From Posidonia oceanica (taxonomy: Eukaryota; Streptophyta; Magnoliopsida; Alismatales; Posidoniaceae), in assembly GCA_037176725.1 (NCBI GenBank), contig JAZBRS010000026.1, forward strand, positions 59,622,501 through 59,686,500: a stretch of 64,000 nt of DNA, written 5' to 3'. Position numbers and translations under genes: made by a program. Below, piece by piece: positions 22,881 to 34,107 of the stretch; position 1 is the stretch's first letter; each line of letters starts with the position of its first letter. Under the pieces are notes generated by a model, which did no database searches, was not told where the DNA came from, and saw only the letters and a list, made by a program, of their open reading frames with translations.

Positions 22881-25692
22881 TGTAACATCCCAAACCTAGC
22901 TACCAATTTTTTTTCCTAGATTAACTCTAAGCAGATATTAAAAGCACAATTAACTGGAAAAAACTAAATAATTCACTCACCAGAACCCTTGATGTGTGGC
23001 GATGTGACTCCTTCCTAAATGCACTAGCAAACCAACCGCTCCTAATCCTGCACCTACGAAAACACCAAACAAGATACACGTGAGTGACCACAGAAAGGTC
23101 ACCCAGCACACACCCCACCTACACACACCACAACTCGGCTAACACCGCCGAGGAAAAACAGGCGTAACCACGCCAAAAACCACAGAACGCTGGCATCACC
23201 CCTAGATGCCACAAAACCACACCACAGGACAACTCTACCATTTGCCCAGCAAGCAGTAAACCCTTTTCAAACCATGCTTTTGAAAACATTTACTTTCCTT
23301 TCAAAACCACTTGCATGCCTTTCAAAAACACAGTGTACACTTGAAATGGCTACACTGGCCAGATCAAATCCAAAACCACTCACACAGGAGTGCAACACAA
23401 CACAGAGCCTCAGCTCAAAAAATCACGTAAAGCCATCTCATAGAAATTGGCTCAAAACTCGAGTCTCAAAACCACAACTCTGCGCAGAAACAACCACAAG
23501 CTCGGTTGCCAGAACCCAGCACAAAACTCAAGCCACAAAACACAACCCTGCACAGAACCACCTCAAACTTAAGACTCAGAAAGCCAGCGTAAAACATAAG
23601 TCTCAAACACTAAAATCGGCACAAAACACAAGCCACAAGACCCCAAACCAGCTCTGGCCACAAGCAGTCAAACCAGCACTGCACTGCCACGGATAGGTCG
23701 CAACCATCCGTCCCGAAGTCCAACATCTAAAAAGGACTTCTCAACCACGTGTTGTTGCCCAGCACCAAGCAAACAACACCCCGGCCACACGCAGCTGCTA
23801 GGCTCTCGCCCTCACAGCGCACTGCATTGCAGCGGAAGAACCACCCAGTGTAGGAGTTCTCCGCATTGGATCCGTGAGCCACGAACCCTCAAGGTCCTCT
23901 CTGGACCACACACAGGGTACACTCCAACGGTATCCTAACTACTGGGGTCACCTAGACCACAGGTCACCTTGGGGACTCTTTCACCCCTGATCCATACGGG
24001 CCACCTTGGGGACTCTTTCACCCCTGACCTGACCAATACACCACAAGCTGGGGTCATAGGCAGTCACTAAGGGCCCTAGCCCTTTACCGTGCACTGCCCA
24101 AAAACAGAAAACATCAGAAAACAGTTTAGAAAATTCCTCTGTAAATCGTGCAACTTCTTTTTCAAAATACTTTGCAAAACCATCTCAAAAATCATTTTTA
24201 TTGCACAAAACCCCAAAATCACATTTTAAGCATCAACAGGGTCCAACTACACTCTCCTGGATTCGGCCTGACCCATGCCAGGCCAAACTGGGTTGACTGG
24301 GCACCCCAAGGGTGCCCACTAGCACCCAGCAAGCACCAGATGCGCCTGGAAAACCACGCAGCAACCCTGTGCAGCTAGCCCATGCACCCAACCCGCGCAA
24401 CAGTAAAAACTCAGATAAAAAATCTGACAGAACGCAGTGAACCCAAAAATCGTCCGGTTTGGGAACTCAAACCGGTCTCACCACATGCAACCATAAATTT
24501 CACAAAAATATCCAAAATGTAGGTATCTAAGTGCTCTACAATATGGAATAAAATCAAAGAATTTCTATAATCGTAGCTCAAGTTATCAAAATCACAAGCA
24601 ACAAAGCTCAAAACCACAAACAGTAACTCATGCATTCGAAATTAACTGTAAAAATCCCAATAAATCTCCTAAAATCATGAAATTTCTACCCAACATCAAA
24701 AACAAGTTAATCTACACATTCCTCATGATTTTTGTATGAATTCCTTAAGAAAAAGAGGTATAGGGCGTGTACCTCAAGAAGAACACACAGGAACCCAAAC
24801 TTGACGCCGACGACCTCCAACGCCGGAGCTCGAAACCATGGTGCTCCCACCTCCCACAAAGCATGCACGTGCCACCCAACATCCAACAAGAACCAACAAC
24901 CAAGAATCAAAACCACAATCGTGCATGCAGGGGAAGAAAAATGGGAACCCAACAACCAAGAACTCAAAACTCACCTCCACGAGCTCGCGCACATTCAAAT
25001 GGCAATCGGAGCCCTCCTCCCTTCCCCACGAGCACGCTGCAACCTCCACAAGGCCACAACCATGATGGGGAGAAGATTGTCAGCAATGGAATGACATCCG
25101 GAGCTCGCCTTCTTCCCACGAGCAAAAAAAGAAACCCACAGCCAAGAACTCTCCCCTCACACTCTCTAGCTCTCGGCCAAGGAAGACGCTCAAGCACAGG
25201 CTCCTCTCCACTCTCACACCCCCTCTCCTTCTTAGTCTTCCCCGACAGCCACCCCAGAGTTGCGGGGGAAAGATGGCGGCAGGTGCATGGCTGGCATCGC
25301 TCTCCCAATTCTTCCTTATCTTAATCAACTTTTCGTGCAAAAATTGCGCAAAACTCCTTCTCCTCCCTCCAAACTGCAAATAACCCAAACAACTCCCAAA
25401 AGTTACGCCAAAGAGTATAAACACCACTCTACAATGATTTCTTCTATGATAAATATAATTAGAAGCAATCAAACTCCAAACTATCAAAATACATAAACAC
25501 GGGAACTACATCCCCAAATCCAACCCAACAGATAACTAAATTCTGAACTAACGGGCCGCGTCGGTAATACGCGCTAGAATTCCGTACTATCAACACGTGT
25601 CAGTCATCCGTGCCAATAATTTGCGTCAGATATTCTCGTTAATTACTTGCGCTAAAATTACCCGCTAGTTTCTGAAAAACCTGGATATTACA
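22881..25692 (+). mobile_element. Solo LTR, gypsy-like (2.8 kb)
   Basis: The unit starts TGTAACATCCCAAACC and ends CTGGATATTACA and is flanked by a perfect 5-bp duplication GATTA (22876-22880 and 25693-25697). It has no gag, pol, PBS or polypurine tract, so it is a solo LTR. Strand is given by analogy with plant Ty3 LTRs that begin TGTAAC. It sits inside an older, oppositely oriented relative. The basic ORFs at 24732-25324 have no recognised domain. Confidence 0.8.
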
Positions 25693-25697
25693 GATTA

Positions 25698-25772
25698 TGT
25701 GCTTGGATTTAGTTTCAGTATGGATATAAAAAAAAAGTAGCTAGGATAGAAGTGACGCTCGAGGGCGTTACA
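25698..25772 (-). mobile_element. Older LTR-like fragment, right tail
   Basis: Short remainder of the outer insertion after the nested solo LTR. It ends GAGGGCGTTACA, the inverted form of a TGTAACGCCC LTR start, and copia reverse transcriptase resumes at once (ATCATTGGCACAAAATGG). Confidence 0.65.
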
Positions 25773-27147
25773 TCCTATCATTGGCACAAAATGGACTTTA
25801 GAAATAAGCTAGATGAATCCAGACATGTTATCCGAAACAAGGCTAGATTAGTGGCCCAAGGTTACAATCAAGAGGAAGGAATTGATTTTGATGAAATATA
25901 TGTCCCGTTGCTCGTTTAGAATCAATTAGAATGCTTTTAGCTTATGCAAGTTATATGGATTTTAAACTCTTTCAATTGGATGTTAAACGTGCCTTCTCGA
26001 ATAGCTTTATCGAGGAAGAAGTTTTTGTTAAACAACCTCCTGGTTTTAAAAATGATATCTATCTGGATCATGTTTTTAAACTAAAAAAGGCCTTATATGG
26101 TTTGAAACAAGCACCTAGAGCTTGGTATGATAGATTGGAGAGATTTTTTATTGAAAATGGCTTTATCATTGGATTAGTTGATACCACATTGTTTATTAAG
26201 AAATCAAACAATAATATACTCTTAGTACAAATTTATGTGGATGACATTATTTTTGGAGCCACTAATGAAAATCTTTGTCAAGAGTTTGCCAAGTGTATGC
26301 AACAGGAATTTGAAACGAGTATGATGGGAGAATTAACCTTCTTTCTTGGATTTCAAATTAAACAAATGAATGATGGAATTTTCATTAGCTAAGAAAAATA
26401 CACAAAAGAACTATTGAAAAGATTTGGCATGGAAAAGTCGAAATCCTTAAGAACTCCAATAAGCACATCGACAAAACTTGACAAGGATGAAATCGATAAG
26501 AGCGTCGATCAAAAGTGATATCGAGATATGATTAGCTCTCTCCTTTACTTAACCGCAAGTAGACCTGATATCATGTTTAGTGTTTATATTTGTGCTAGAT
26601 ATCAAGCTTCTCCTAAAGAGTCTCATTTGATTGCCGATAGAAGAATTTTTAGATATTTATAGGGATCCATTGATTATGGCTTATTTTATCCTAAGAGTGC
26701 ATCTTTTGATTTGATTGCCTATAGTGATACCGACTTTGCTGGTTGTAAAACTGATAGGAAGAGTACTAGTGGTACTTGCCAATTCTTAGGACACTCTTTA
26801 GTGTCCTGGTTTAGCAAAAAACAAAATAGTATTGCACTTTCCACTACTAAGGCTGAATATATCGCCACCGGTTGTGTTGTGCCCAAGTCATGTGGATGAG
26901 ACAAACACTCAAAGACTTTGATCTCTCTTTTGCCACCACTCCCATTTTATGTGATAATATAAGCACCATAAATCTTTCAAACAATCCAGTCCATCACTCT
27001 AGAACCAAGCACATTGAAGTTAGACACCATTTTCTTAGAGATCATGTTTTAAAAAATGACATTAAACTACACTTTGTATCCATTAATGATCAATTAGCAG
27101 ATGTCTTTACAAAACCATTAGATGAACAACGGTTTATTAAAATTTGA
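25773..27147 (+). pseudogene. pol: Copia RT and RNase H, broken
   Basis: The segment begins in the reverse transcriptase (KLDESRHVIRNKARLVAQGY) after a frameshift and continues from 25931 with FQLDVKRAF, ALYGLKQAPRAWYDRLE and the catalytic IYVDDIIFG. A stop at 26390 and others follow. RNase H is seen as SDTDFAGCKTDRKSTSGTCQ and SKKQNSIALSTTKAEYIA, then in another frame HIEVRHHFLRDHV and LADVFTKPL, the end of copia Pol. Protease, integrase and the first part of RT are missing. The sequence fits the SIRE/Maximus branch. It cannot make an active enzyme. Confidence 0.92.
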
Positions 27148-27600
27148 AGGAATTTAGGAATATGTACATTAAAAGATTTAAATTAAATTATCACAAATTT
27201 TTATCTAATACCGAAAATTTTCAGTTTACCGAAATTCTTTGACAGGAACTCTGTCTATGGGTAATTCGGTCTACCGAACATGGTTCGGGCGAGCGAATGT
27301 GCTTTCGAGCAGAAACCCTGTCCATGGGCAATCGGTCTACCGAACATGGTTCGGACGGCCAAATGCACTCTAAGTTGTATGCTTTGTTTGCATGTAAAAT
27401 GGCATACCGAAATTATTTTGGTATATCGTTTTGCCCTATTTGGGTCACATAAACCCGCTTTATACCCCTCTTTTTAACGAAACAAATTCTCATCTCCTCC
27501 TCATTTCCGTCTCCTCCTCCTCGCTTCCATCTACTCCTTATTTCCATCTCCTCCTCATTTCCATTTCACTTGTCATTTCCATCTCATCCATTTTGTCAAC
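27148..27600 (+). repeat. Pol-to-ORF spacer with TTCGGTCTACCGAA palindromes
   Basis: This spacer carries two near-identical blocks of about 65 bp (27247-27310 and 27312-27370), each with the palindrome GGTCTACC inside TTCGGTCTACCGAACATGG, plus related half-sites at 27210-27235 and 27402-27430. The same palindrome occurs in the 5' LTR (18547-18562). A CT-rich run (27485-27600) precedes the next ORF. Confidence 0.6.
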
Positions 27601-28043
27601 CATGGCTCCTAGGAAGATGTAAGCCACCAAAGGGAAGAGAAAGCAAGCTTCGGTTTCATCCTCCTCACAAGATCCTTCTCATGAAGATAAGTGGTTCTTC
27701 TTTCCTGATGAGGCTGCTGAGAAAACTCATAAGGAGAGATTTACCAACTATGAGGTTTTAATCAGAAGAAAGGTAGTATTTCATGACCTTGGTGATTTTG
27801 TAGCTCTATTCCATGTTCAAATGCTAGTTCCATTTCTCACAAATATCACTGATAATAGATATTATCCAAATCTTGTGTCACACTTCTATGCAAACATAGG
27901 TATATTTGAATTTGGGTGTGAATCATGTGTTTTAGGCACTACCATTCCTTTTGATGAGACTTTTCTGGGAAATGTGCTTAATATTCCTTTTAAAGGTCTA
28001 GACTTCACACTTTCATTTGAAGAATTAGGTTGGTTATACCAAG
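27601..28043 (+). pseudogene. Extra 3' ORF of copia element, first part
   Basis: After pol, a frame starts MAPRKM with an early TAA and then reads on (KRKQASVSSSSQDPSHEDK, later HVQMLVPFLTNITDNRYYP and NPFK-like segments). It resembles the 'putative plant transposon protein' ORF, sometimes called env-like, that lies 3' of pol in SIRE/Maximus copia elements. The ORF is split at 28043 by a family-O solo LTR; it continues at 33416. The early stop shows it was probably already decaying. Confidence 0.65.
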
Positions 28044-28737
28044 TGCAGACACCCCATGTTGACAGGCTGAATTAGTGGAATCTTTCTCTGGTGGCTTCTA
28101 AACCCAAAATCACACCCTTCTTTTCAAACCAAAACTCCAAAACTACTTACAAAAATCCTAGAAAACCTAGGTAAAACAATCCTGAAATCTAAACCCAAAA
28201 TCGTTCCAAAACCATCCAAAAAATCCTTTCTTTCTTCAACCTAGAAAACTACACAAAAATCCTAAGAATCTCCCATCAAAACTACTCACAAAAATCCTAG
28301 AAAACCTAGGTAAAACAATCCTGAAATCTAAACCCAAAATCCTTCCAAAAAATCCCAAAATCCCATTTTAAACCCTAGGTCAAACATTAGAAATTCTAGG
28401 TCACACACTCACACAAAACCCCTCCAAATCCAAGTCATTATCCTTCTCATCTCTCCTGATTACCCTTTTCTCTCTCCTGATTATTCTTTTCTTTCTCCTC
28501 TTTATCCTCCTTCCCATTCTCCTTCTTTCCTTGCTCTCCAGTGGGCCCACCTTATTCTTGCTCCTCCCCACTTATGCTTCTTTCTTCCCTTTATTTTTTC
28601 TTTATTTTTAGTCCTTTTTGTTTTATCTCATGTTATTTGATTTTTAATTTCTTTTCTTCCCTTCCCTTCTTTCTTTCTCTCTCCCTTCCTTTCTTTCTTT
28701 CTTTCTTTCCCTCTTTCTTTCTTTCTTTCTCCAAAAC

Positions 28738-28830
28738 CCCAAAACCCTAAACCCTAAACAAAAAACCTAGAAAATCCTAAACCCTAAATCCTAAACCCTA
28801 AGCCAAAATCCTAAACCCTGAACCCTCAAC
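28738..28830. repeat. Degenerate telomere-like (AAACCCT) motifs
   Basis: A short run of AAACCCTAAACCCTAAA with variants (ATCCTAAACCCTAAGCC) resembles the plant telomere repeat. It is under 100 bp, degenerate and inside an LTR, so it is not a telomere. Such telo-box motifs also occur in plant promoters. Confidence 0.6.
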
Positions 28831-31800
28831 CCTTCAAATCCAAACTTCAAACCTAAACCCATTTCAGAAACCTAGGAAAAACCCTCACAAAAACTTAGAA
28901 AACCCCACTTAAAAATCTAAAAAAAAAACAATTAAAAACTTTAAGAAAACAATCAAGAAAAGCAAATCAAAAGTTTAAAAGAAACAATTAAAAAACTTAG
29001 AGAAGAATCAGAAACAAACAAACAAACAAAAACAATTAAGAAAAGGAAAGCATAAAAAAAGTAATCAAAACCCTAACTAAAAAATTAACAAGAAAGCAAT
29101 TAAAATCAAAAAGGAAAAACTTAAACAATTAATAATTAAAAAGAAGACAAAAACTTAAGAGCAGTCAACAATTAAAATTCAATTAAAAAAAAAACTTAAG
29201 CAATTAAAACTCAAACAATTAAAATCAAGTTAACAAGCTTAAAAACAATTAACAATTAAGATCAAATTAACAAACCTGAAAACAATTAACAACTAAAATC
29301 TAAAATTAACAAACTTAAAAGATAATTAAAAAACAAAAAGAAAAGAAACTTAAAAACAACTAAAATGTAATTAACAAACTTAAGAAATTAACAACTCTAA
29401 AAGGACAAAGCAATTACTTAAACTCCAAAACAAACCCAACTTAAGAAAAAAAACCAAAACCTAATTTTCCCTTTATTTTCTCCTTTCTTTTCCTCCTTTT
29501 TCTCCTTCTTTTCTTCCCCCCTTTTTTCCCTTCTTTTTCTCTTTCCACTCCATCCGGCCCAGCCCACCAAACCTTCCTTCCCCTTCCCTTCTTTCTTTTT
29601 TTCTTTCTCTCTAGTCCAGCCCAACCCAGCCCCCGCCTTCCTTCTTCTCCTCCTTTCTCTTTCTTTTCTTTCTTTTCTTTCCTTTATTTTCCTTCTTCTT
29701 TTTTCCTTCCCACGGCCCACGACCCGCAGCAGACCTTCCTCCTCTTCCCTCGCGATTCAAATCTCCCCCCACCGTCACCATCACCTCGCCTGCCACCACT
29801 GCACTCACAGCCCCTCACAACCCTCCTGTCCTTTGCTGACTGACCGCCTGTAGAAGTGACTACCGGCCTCGTCGCGCGCTGCTCGCTTTCCCCCTGGAAT
29901 TTCAATTTGAAATCGCCGGCCTTCAGATAAAAACCAAGCCTTCTCCTGCGCCACTCTTTCCTCTCGCACCAGAACCAAAGCCCTCTCCTCCTCCAAAATC
30001 CCAGCCTTCTCCCGTGTGTTTGAGCGAACCAGAGCACCAGCAACCTTCCCCCTCCTTCCTTCTTCTCCTTCTTCCAATTCCAGACCAAACCTGCCCGACC
30101 TCCAGCCACCCAACAGGCCCCCAATTCCCCCTGCATTCCACTCCCCAGCATCACACCGAAACACCCAGAACCTCCCTCTCCCTCTTCGTGCTTCCAGAAC
30201 CCAGAAACCAAGCCCAAACACCCTCCACCTTGCCTCACGCCCAGACCTCCTCTTCCTCCACAAATTCCCAACACCTAGACCACACCTTCCTCCCAAACTT
30301 CTCCACGCAACTCACCGAACCACCACCTTCTCAGACCACCCAGCATTTCACCCCAAAACCCCCGACATCTTCCCCAATCCACAGCAAACACCTACGCCCA
30401 ACCTCTGCCCAAAAACTTCCAACTCCTCCACCTCCTTCTAGAATCGCCTCCTGGCCAATTTAGACCTTCCTCCATCTTCACTGAAGCCCCAGCAACCCGC
30501 CGGAGCGTTCCACGCAGTCCAGAGAGCCACACACCTCCACCTCCACCTCAGCTCCATAGAAGCTCACCCAAAAAATTCATCTACGCTTGCAAGCGCCCGA
30601 GCTTGCCTCCGATCAGCTCCTGAGCTCCGAAGCAGCACCAGCAGCCGATCCCTGCAGTCGCGTGCCGTCGAGGACGTCCGCAGCAACCAGGCCACCTTCG
30701 CCGGCTCCTGCTCAACCCACCGAGGTCGGCGGAGCGTTCCAGCCGCGCAAACAGGTACCTTTTCATACCAGTAGCTTAGTTTAGATCTTCTCTCGCTTCC
30801 CCGCCCCTTAGACTAGGGTTTGGGTCCCTGTTTCGCCGGATCGTCACCGCCGTGAGGTCTTCTTCTCCGACGAGCTCGTTCTACGCAGACCTTGCTCCGG
30901 ACGTCCGCAGCCCCATCGATCATCCCCAGAGCTCTGCCGAGGTCCCAGGAGTGCCGCTCTGGTCTCCCCTTCTGCCACCGTTGCCTCCAGCAGCCCGACG
31001 GCCTTCAGCACCTCCTGCAAAGCTCTGCCGACATCGCTAGCCTGCTCTGACCCCCGTCATGCGCCGTCGACCCTCCCGCGACCTCCAGGGAGGTCCCCTG
31101 CAGCTCGCCGGTGCCTCCGCTCCCCTGCAGCTCGCCTCCTTCTCCAGCGCAGGCGGGCTGAAGCCGCTACTACTGTAGCAGTCCTTTTTTTAATAGCATT
31201 AGTTTAGTTTTAGGTTTATTTTTTCTTAACTTAGTTAGTTTACCATTGCATTGCATTTGTTCCTGATAGTTTTGTTTTATTACTTTTAGGTCCAGTCGTA
31301 GTTTAAGTTTGATTTAAATCCTGAATAAAACTTTATTACATTGCGTTTAATTCTTGTCTTTTCTTTTTATTGCATGTTAGTCCTTCTGCAGTTCAAAGCT
31401 TTTTAAATTTTTTTAGTTCCAGCCCAGCTATTTATTTTTATTGCATGTTAGTCCCTCTTTAGTTTAAAACGTTTTAGTTTTTTCAGTTCTAGCCCAGTAA
31501 TTTATTTTTATTGCACTTTAGTCCTGCTGCAGTTCAATATCTTTTTAGTTTCCTTTAGTTTTAGTCCAGTAGCTTGTTTTTTTTTACATTCAGGTCCTGT
31601 AGTTGTTAAAATCATTTAATTTCATGCTTTTATCTTATTGCATTGCATTTATTTTCTGTAGTTTATTTTATTTACACATCAGTCCTCTATTCAGTTGTCA
31701 AAATCATTTAATTTTTAAGTTTACCATACTGTATTGCATATTTTATTCCATACTTTATTTTTATTACTTTAAAGTCCTCCTGCAGTTCAAAATACTTTAT

Positions 31801-32228
31801 GGTCTCTTAGTTTTTAGTCCAACAATTTATTTATTTTACATTTAGGTCCTGCAGTTAATTAATGTCATTTAAATTCATGTTTTTATCTTATTACATTACT
31901 CTTAACTCCTGCCATTTATTTTATTTACATTTCAGTCCTTCCTCAGTTGTTAAAATTCATTTAATTTCTTATTTTACCATATTACATTGCACTTTTATCT
32001 TGTTTTATGCTTCATTTACTTTCCAGTCCTCTGTCTGTTAGAAAATTCATTTAATTCCATATTTTACCATATTACATTGCATTTTAGCCCCTGCATTTAT
32101 TTAATTTGCATTTCAGTCCATTGCATGCATTCACAGCATTCATTTAAATTGCATTTTTCCATATTGCATTGCATTCCAGACCCTGCATTTTATTGCATTT
32201 GCATCCAGATCCTCAGGTTTATATTTTC

Positions 32229-32502
32229 ATTGCATATAGGTCCCTAGGTTTGCATTTATTTGCATCTAGGTCCCTAACTTTTTAAAATCATTGCATATAG
32301 GTCCCTAGGTTTGCCTTTGTTTGCATCTAGGTCCCTAACTTTTTAAAGTCATTGCATATAGGTCCCTAGGTTTGCAATTGTTCGCATCTAGGTCCCTAAC
32401 TTTTTAAAATCATTGCATGTAGGTCCCTAGGTTTGCATTTGTTCGCATCCAGGTCCCTAATTTTTTAAAATCATTGCATATAGGTCCCTAGGTTTGCATT
32501 TT
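32229..32502. repeat. 61-bp tandem repeat in LTR copy B
   Basis: About four and a half units of 61 bp, each with CATATAGGTCCCTAGGTTTG, a TTTG(T)TTGCATC stretch and AGGTCCCTAACTTTTTAAA, are highly alike. This expansion is confined to copy B; the other copies show only scattered related phrases at the same place. Confidence 0.9.
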
Positions 32503-32529
32503 AATCACATTTAAGTCCTTTTTTCGCAT

Positions 32530-32755
32530 TTTTGCATGCATTTGCCCTGTTTTGCTTGCATTTGCATCGTTTTGCGTGCTCACATCCTGTTTTGCTTGCA
32601 TTTGCATCATTTTGCACGCCTGCATCTGTTTTCGCCTACATTTGCCTTGTTTTGCGTGCCCATTCTTATTTTCCTTCGCCTTTGCACCGTTTCGCATGCC
32701 GATTTTCGTTTCTTACACTATTTTGCGTGTTTGCCCCGGTTTCCCTTTGCATGTC
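32530..32755. repeat. About 30-bp minisatellite in LTR copy B
   Basis: Seven to eight degenerate units built on TTTGCATC-TTTTGCGTGC occupy the place of the minisatellite in copies A, C, D and E. It is the shortest and most diverged version. Confidence 0.75.
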
Positions 32756-33415
32756 GCCTGCATTGTTTGGTTTTACGGCTGTTTTGTTTTATCGCCTGCA
32801 TTGGCATTTAGGGCAGTGATGCTTACTGCTTGGAGTTTTCACGAACTAGGGTTCGCCCGGTTCGGAACATAGACAGCGTTGCTGAGCGCTTAGATAGCAC
32901 GTTTAATTCCTTGCACGCATTTCATCACTTAGAGCACCCATTTGAGCATCTAATTAGACATTCATGGCACATAGGCATTCAAAGTATGCATTTCCCTGCG
33001 TATGCGAGCGTAAGCCTAGAAAGACCGATTCTCGGGCGTGTCGGGGGTGCCTAACACCTTCCTCGCACGTAATAGGAGTCCTTACCCTTTCTCATGGCCC
33101 GCAATGACCATATTGCCCTTATCTTAGGCACGAGTCACATCATTGCATCTCATTGCATATCATTTCTCCTGCATTGCATCTTTTGCTTGGTCTTGCGTGT
33201 TTATTCACGCATTTCCTCGATTTTCCTTGTCTCCCGATTTAATAGACATGGTGGCGACTCTGATTTGTCTTATCTTTTTCTTTTTTCCCTTTTTTGGTGT
33301 TTTCGAGTCAAGTCTTCCTTCTCGGATGCACCCGCTAAATAGTGAACCTGATTCTGATCGGTGCACGCGAGCTTCGGCAGCGTGCATGGACGATCCGAAA
33401 ACCGGGATTACTACA

Positions 33416-34107
33416 CCAAGATATAAACAAAGCTATTTGTATAAACAAGAGGTTCTCTTTCAAACCTAACAAAATCAACCAATTGACAAAAACCGCTAGA
33501 ATCATTGCATATATTGTGGCAGCTAACCTTATTCAAAAGAAAGGCCACAATGATAAACTTAGTGAACTCTCTTGTAAGGCCGTTTATGCCATCATGAAGA
33601 AAATTTCCGTCAATTGGTCACGAGTCATGATCCTTTGTATGGAACATGTCAAAATCAAGTTGTTCTATGGTCCTTCACTTACAAGTTTTTTTGAACATTT
33701 TGATGTCTAACTTACCAATGAACCCTCTCTAGAAGTCAAGTCCAAACACTTAGATTCCCTAGCCATTGAGAAAATGGAATATGCACTTGAAAGAGCCAAG
33801 GCACTCAAGTCCATGAAATCTAAATCTTTCCATTGATCATCTTCAAATGTGCAAATTGAAGAGGAGGATGACAAGTCTTCCAGAGAAGAAGAAGAACATT
33901 AATATCAACGTGAAAGTGTGTAATTTGAAAATTTCCAAGCTCAAATTGCAAACATCCAACTTCGACAAGAGGAGCTCTACAAACAATCTTGTGATTGGAA
34001 AAATGAGTTCAATGAAAACCTCAACTCGCTTTCATCTCACTTTGATTCCTACATCGTTCATTCTGATCAGCAAATCGCATATCTTGGGGAGAAAATGGAC
34101 TCGTATC
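33416..34107 (+). pseudogene. Extra 3' ORF of copia element, second part
   Basis: The frame continues after the solo LTR with NKAICINKRFSFKPNKINQ, TKTARIIAYIVAANLIQKK and CKAVYAIMKKISVNWSRV, then HVKIKLFYGPSLTSFFEHF and a stop at 33708-33710. A later stretch (about 33850-34107) reads as a Glu/Gln-rich coiled-coil-like tail in another frame. It fits the plant transposon protein ORF of SIRE-type elements. It is cut at 34107 by family-O LTR copy C. Confidence 0.65.

Larger units (their letters stand above)
28044..33415 (+). mobile_element. Family-O solo LTR, copy B (5.4 kb)
   Basis: It starts TGCAGACACCCCATG and ends CCGGGATTACTACA, with a perfect 5-bp target duplication CCAAG on both sides (28039-28043 and 33416-33420). 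Removing it together with one duplication gives an uninterrupted reading frame in the host ORF, which fixes both boundaries. It has no coding region of its own. In transcribed order it holds CT-rich DNA (28440-28740), an A-rich tract (28900-29460), a pyrimidine-rich tract (29470-29720), a CCA-rich segment (29760-31150), a T-rich repeat tract, two tandem arrays (32229-32502, 32530-32755) and the conserved end block (32815-33415). Confidence 0.92.

Noticed and set aside
24732..25324. Basic ORFs in the gypsy-like solo LTR
   Set aside because: No recognised domain, several overlapping frames, and position inside an LTR.
28738..28830. Interstitial telomere
   Set aside because: Too short and degenerate, and inside an LTR with no other subtelomeric sign.
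29684..30463. Long Gly/Arg-rich and Pro-rich ORFs in LTR copy B, with similar ones at 3651-4412, 36098-36600 and 48312-48935
   Set aside because: Low-complexity, overlapping on both strands, no domain and no conserved peptide between copies.
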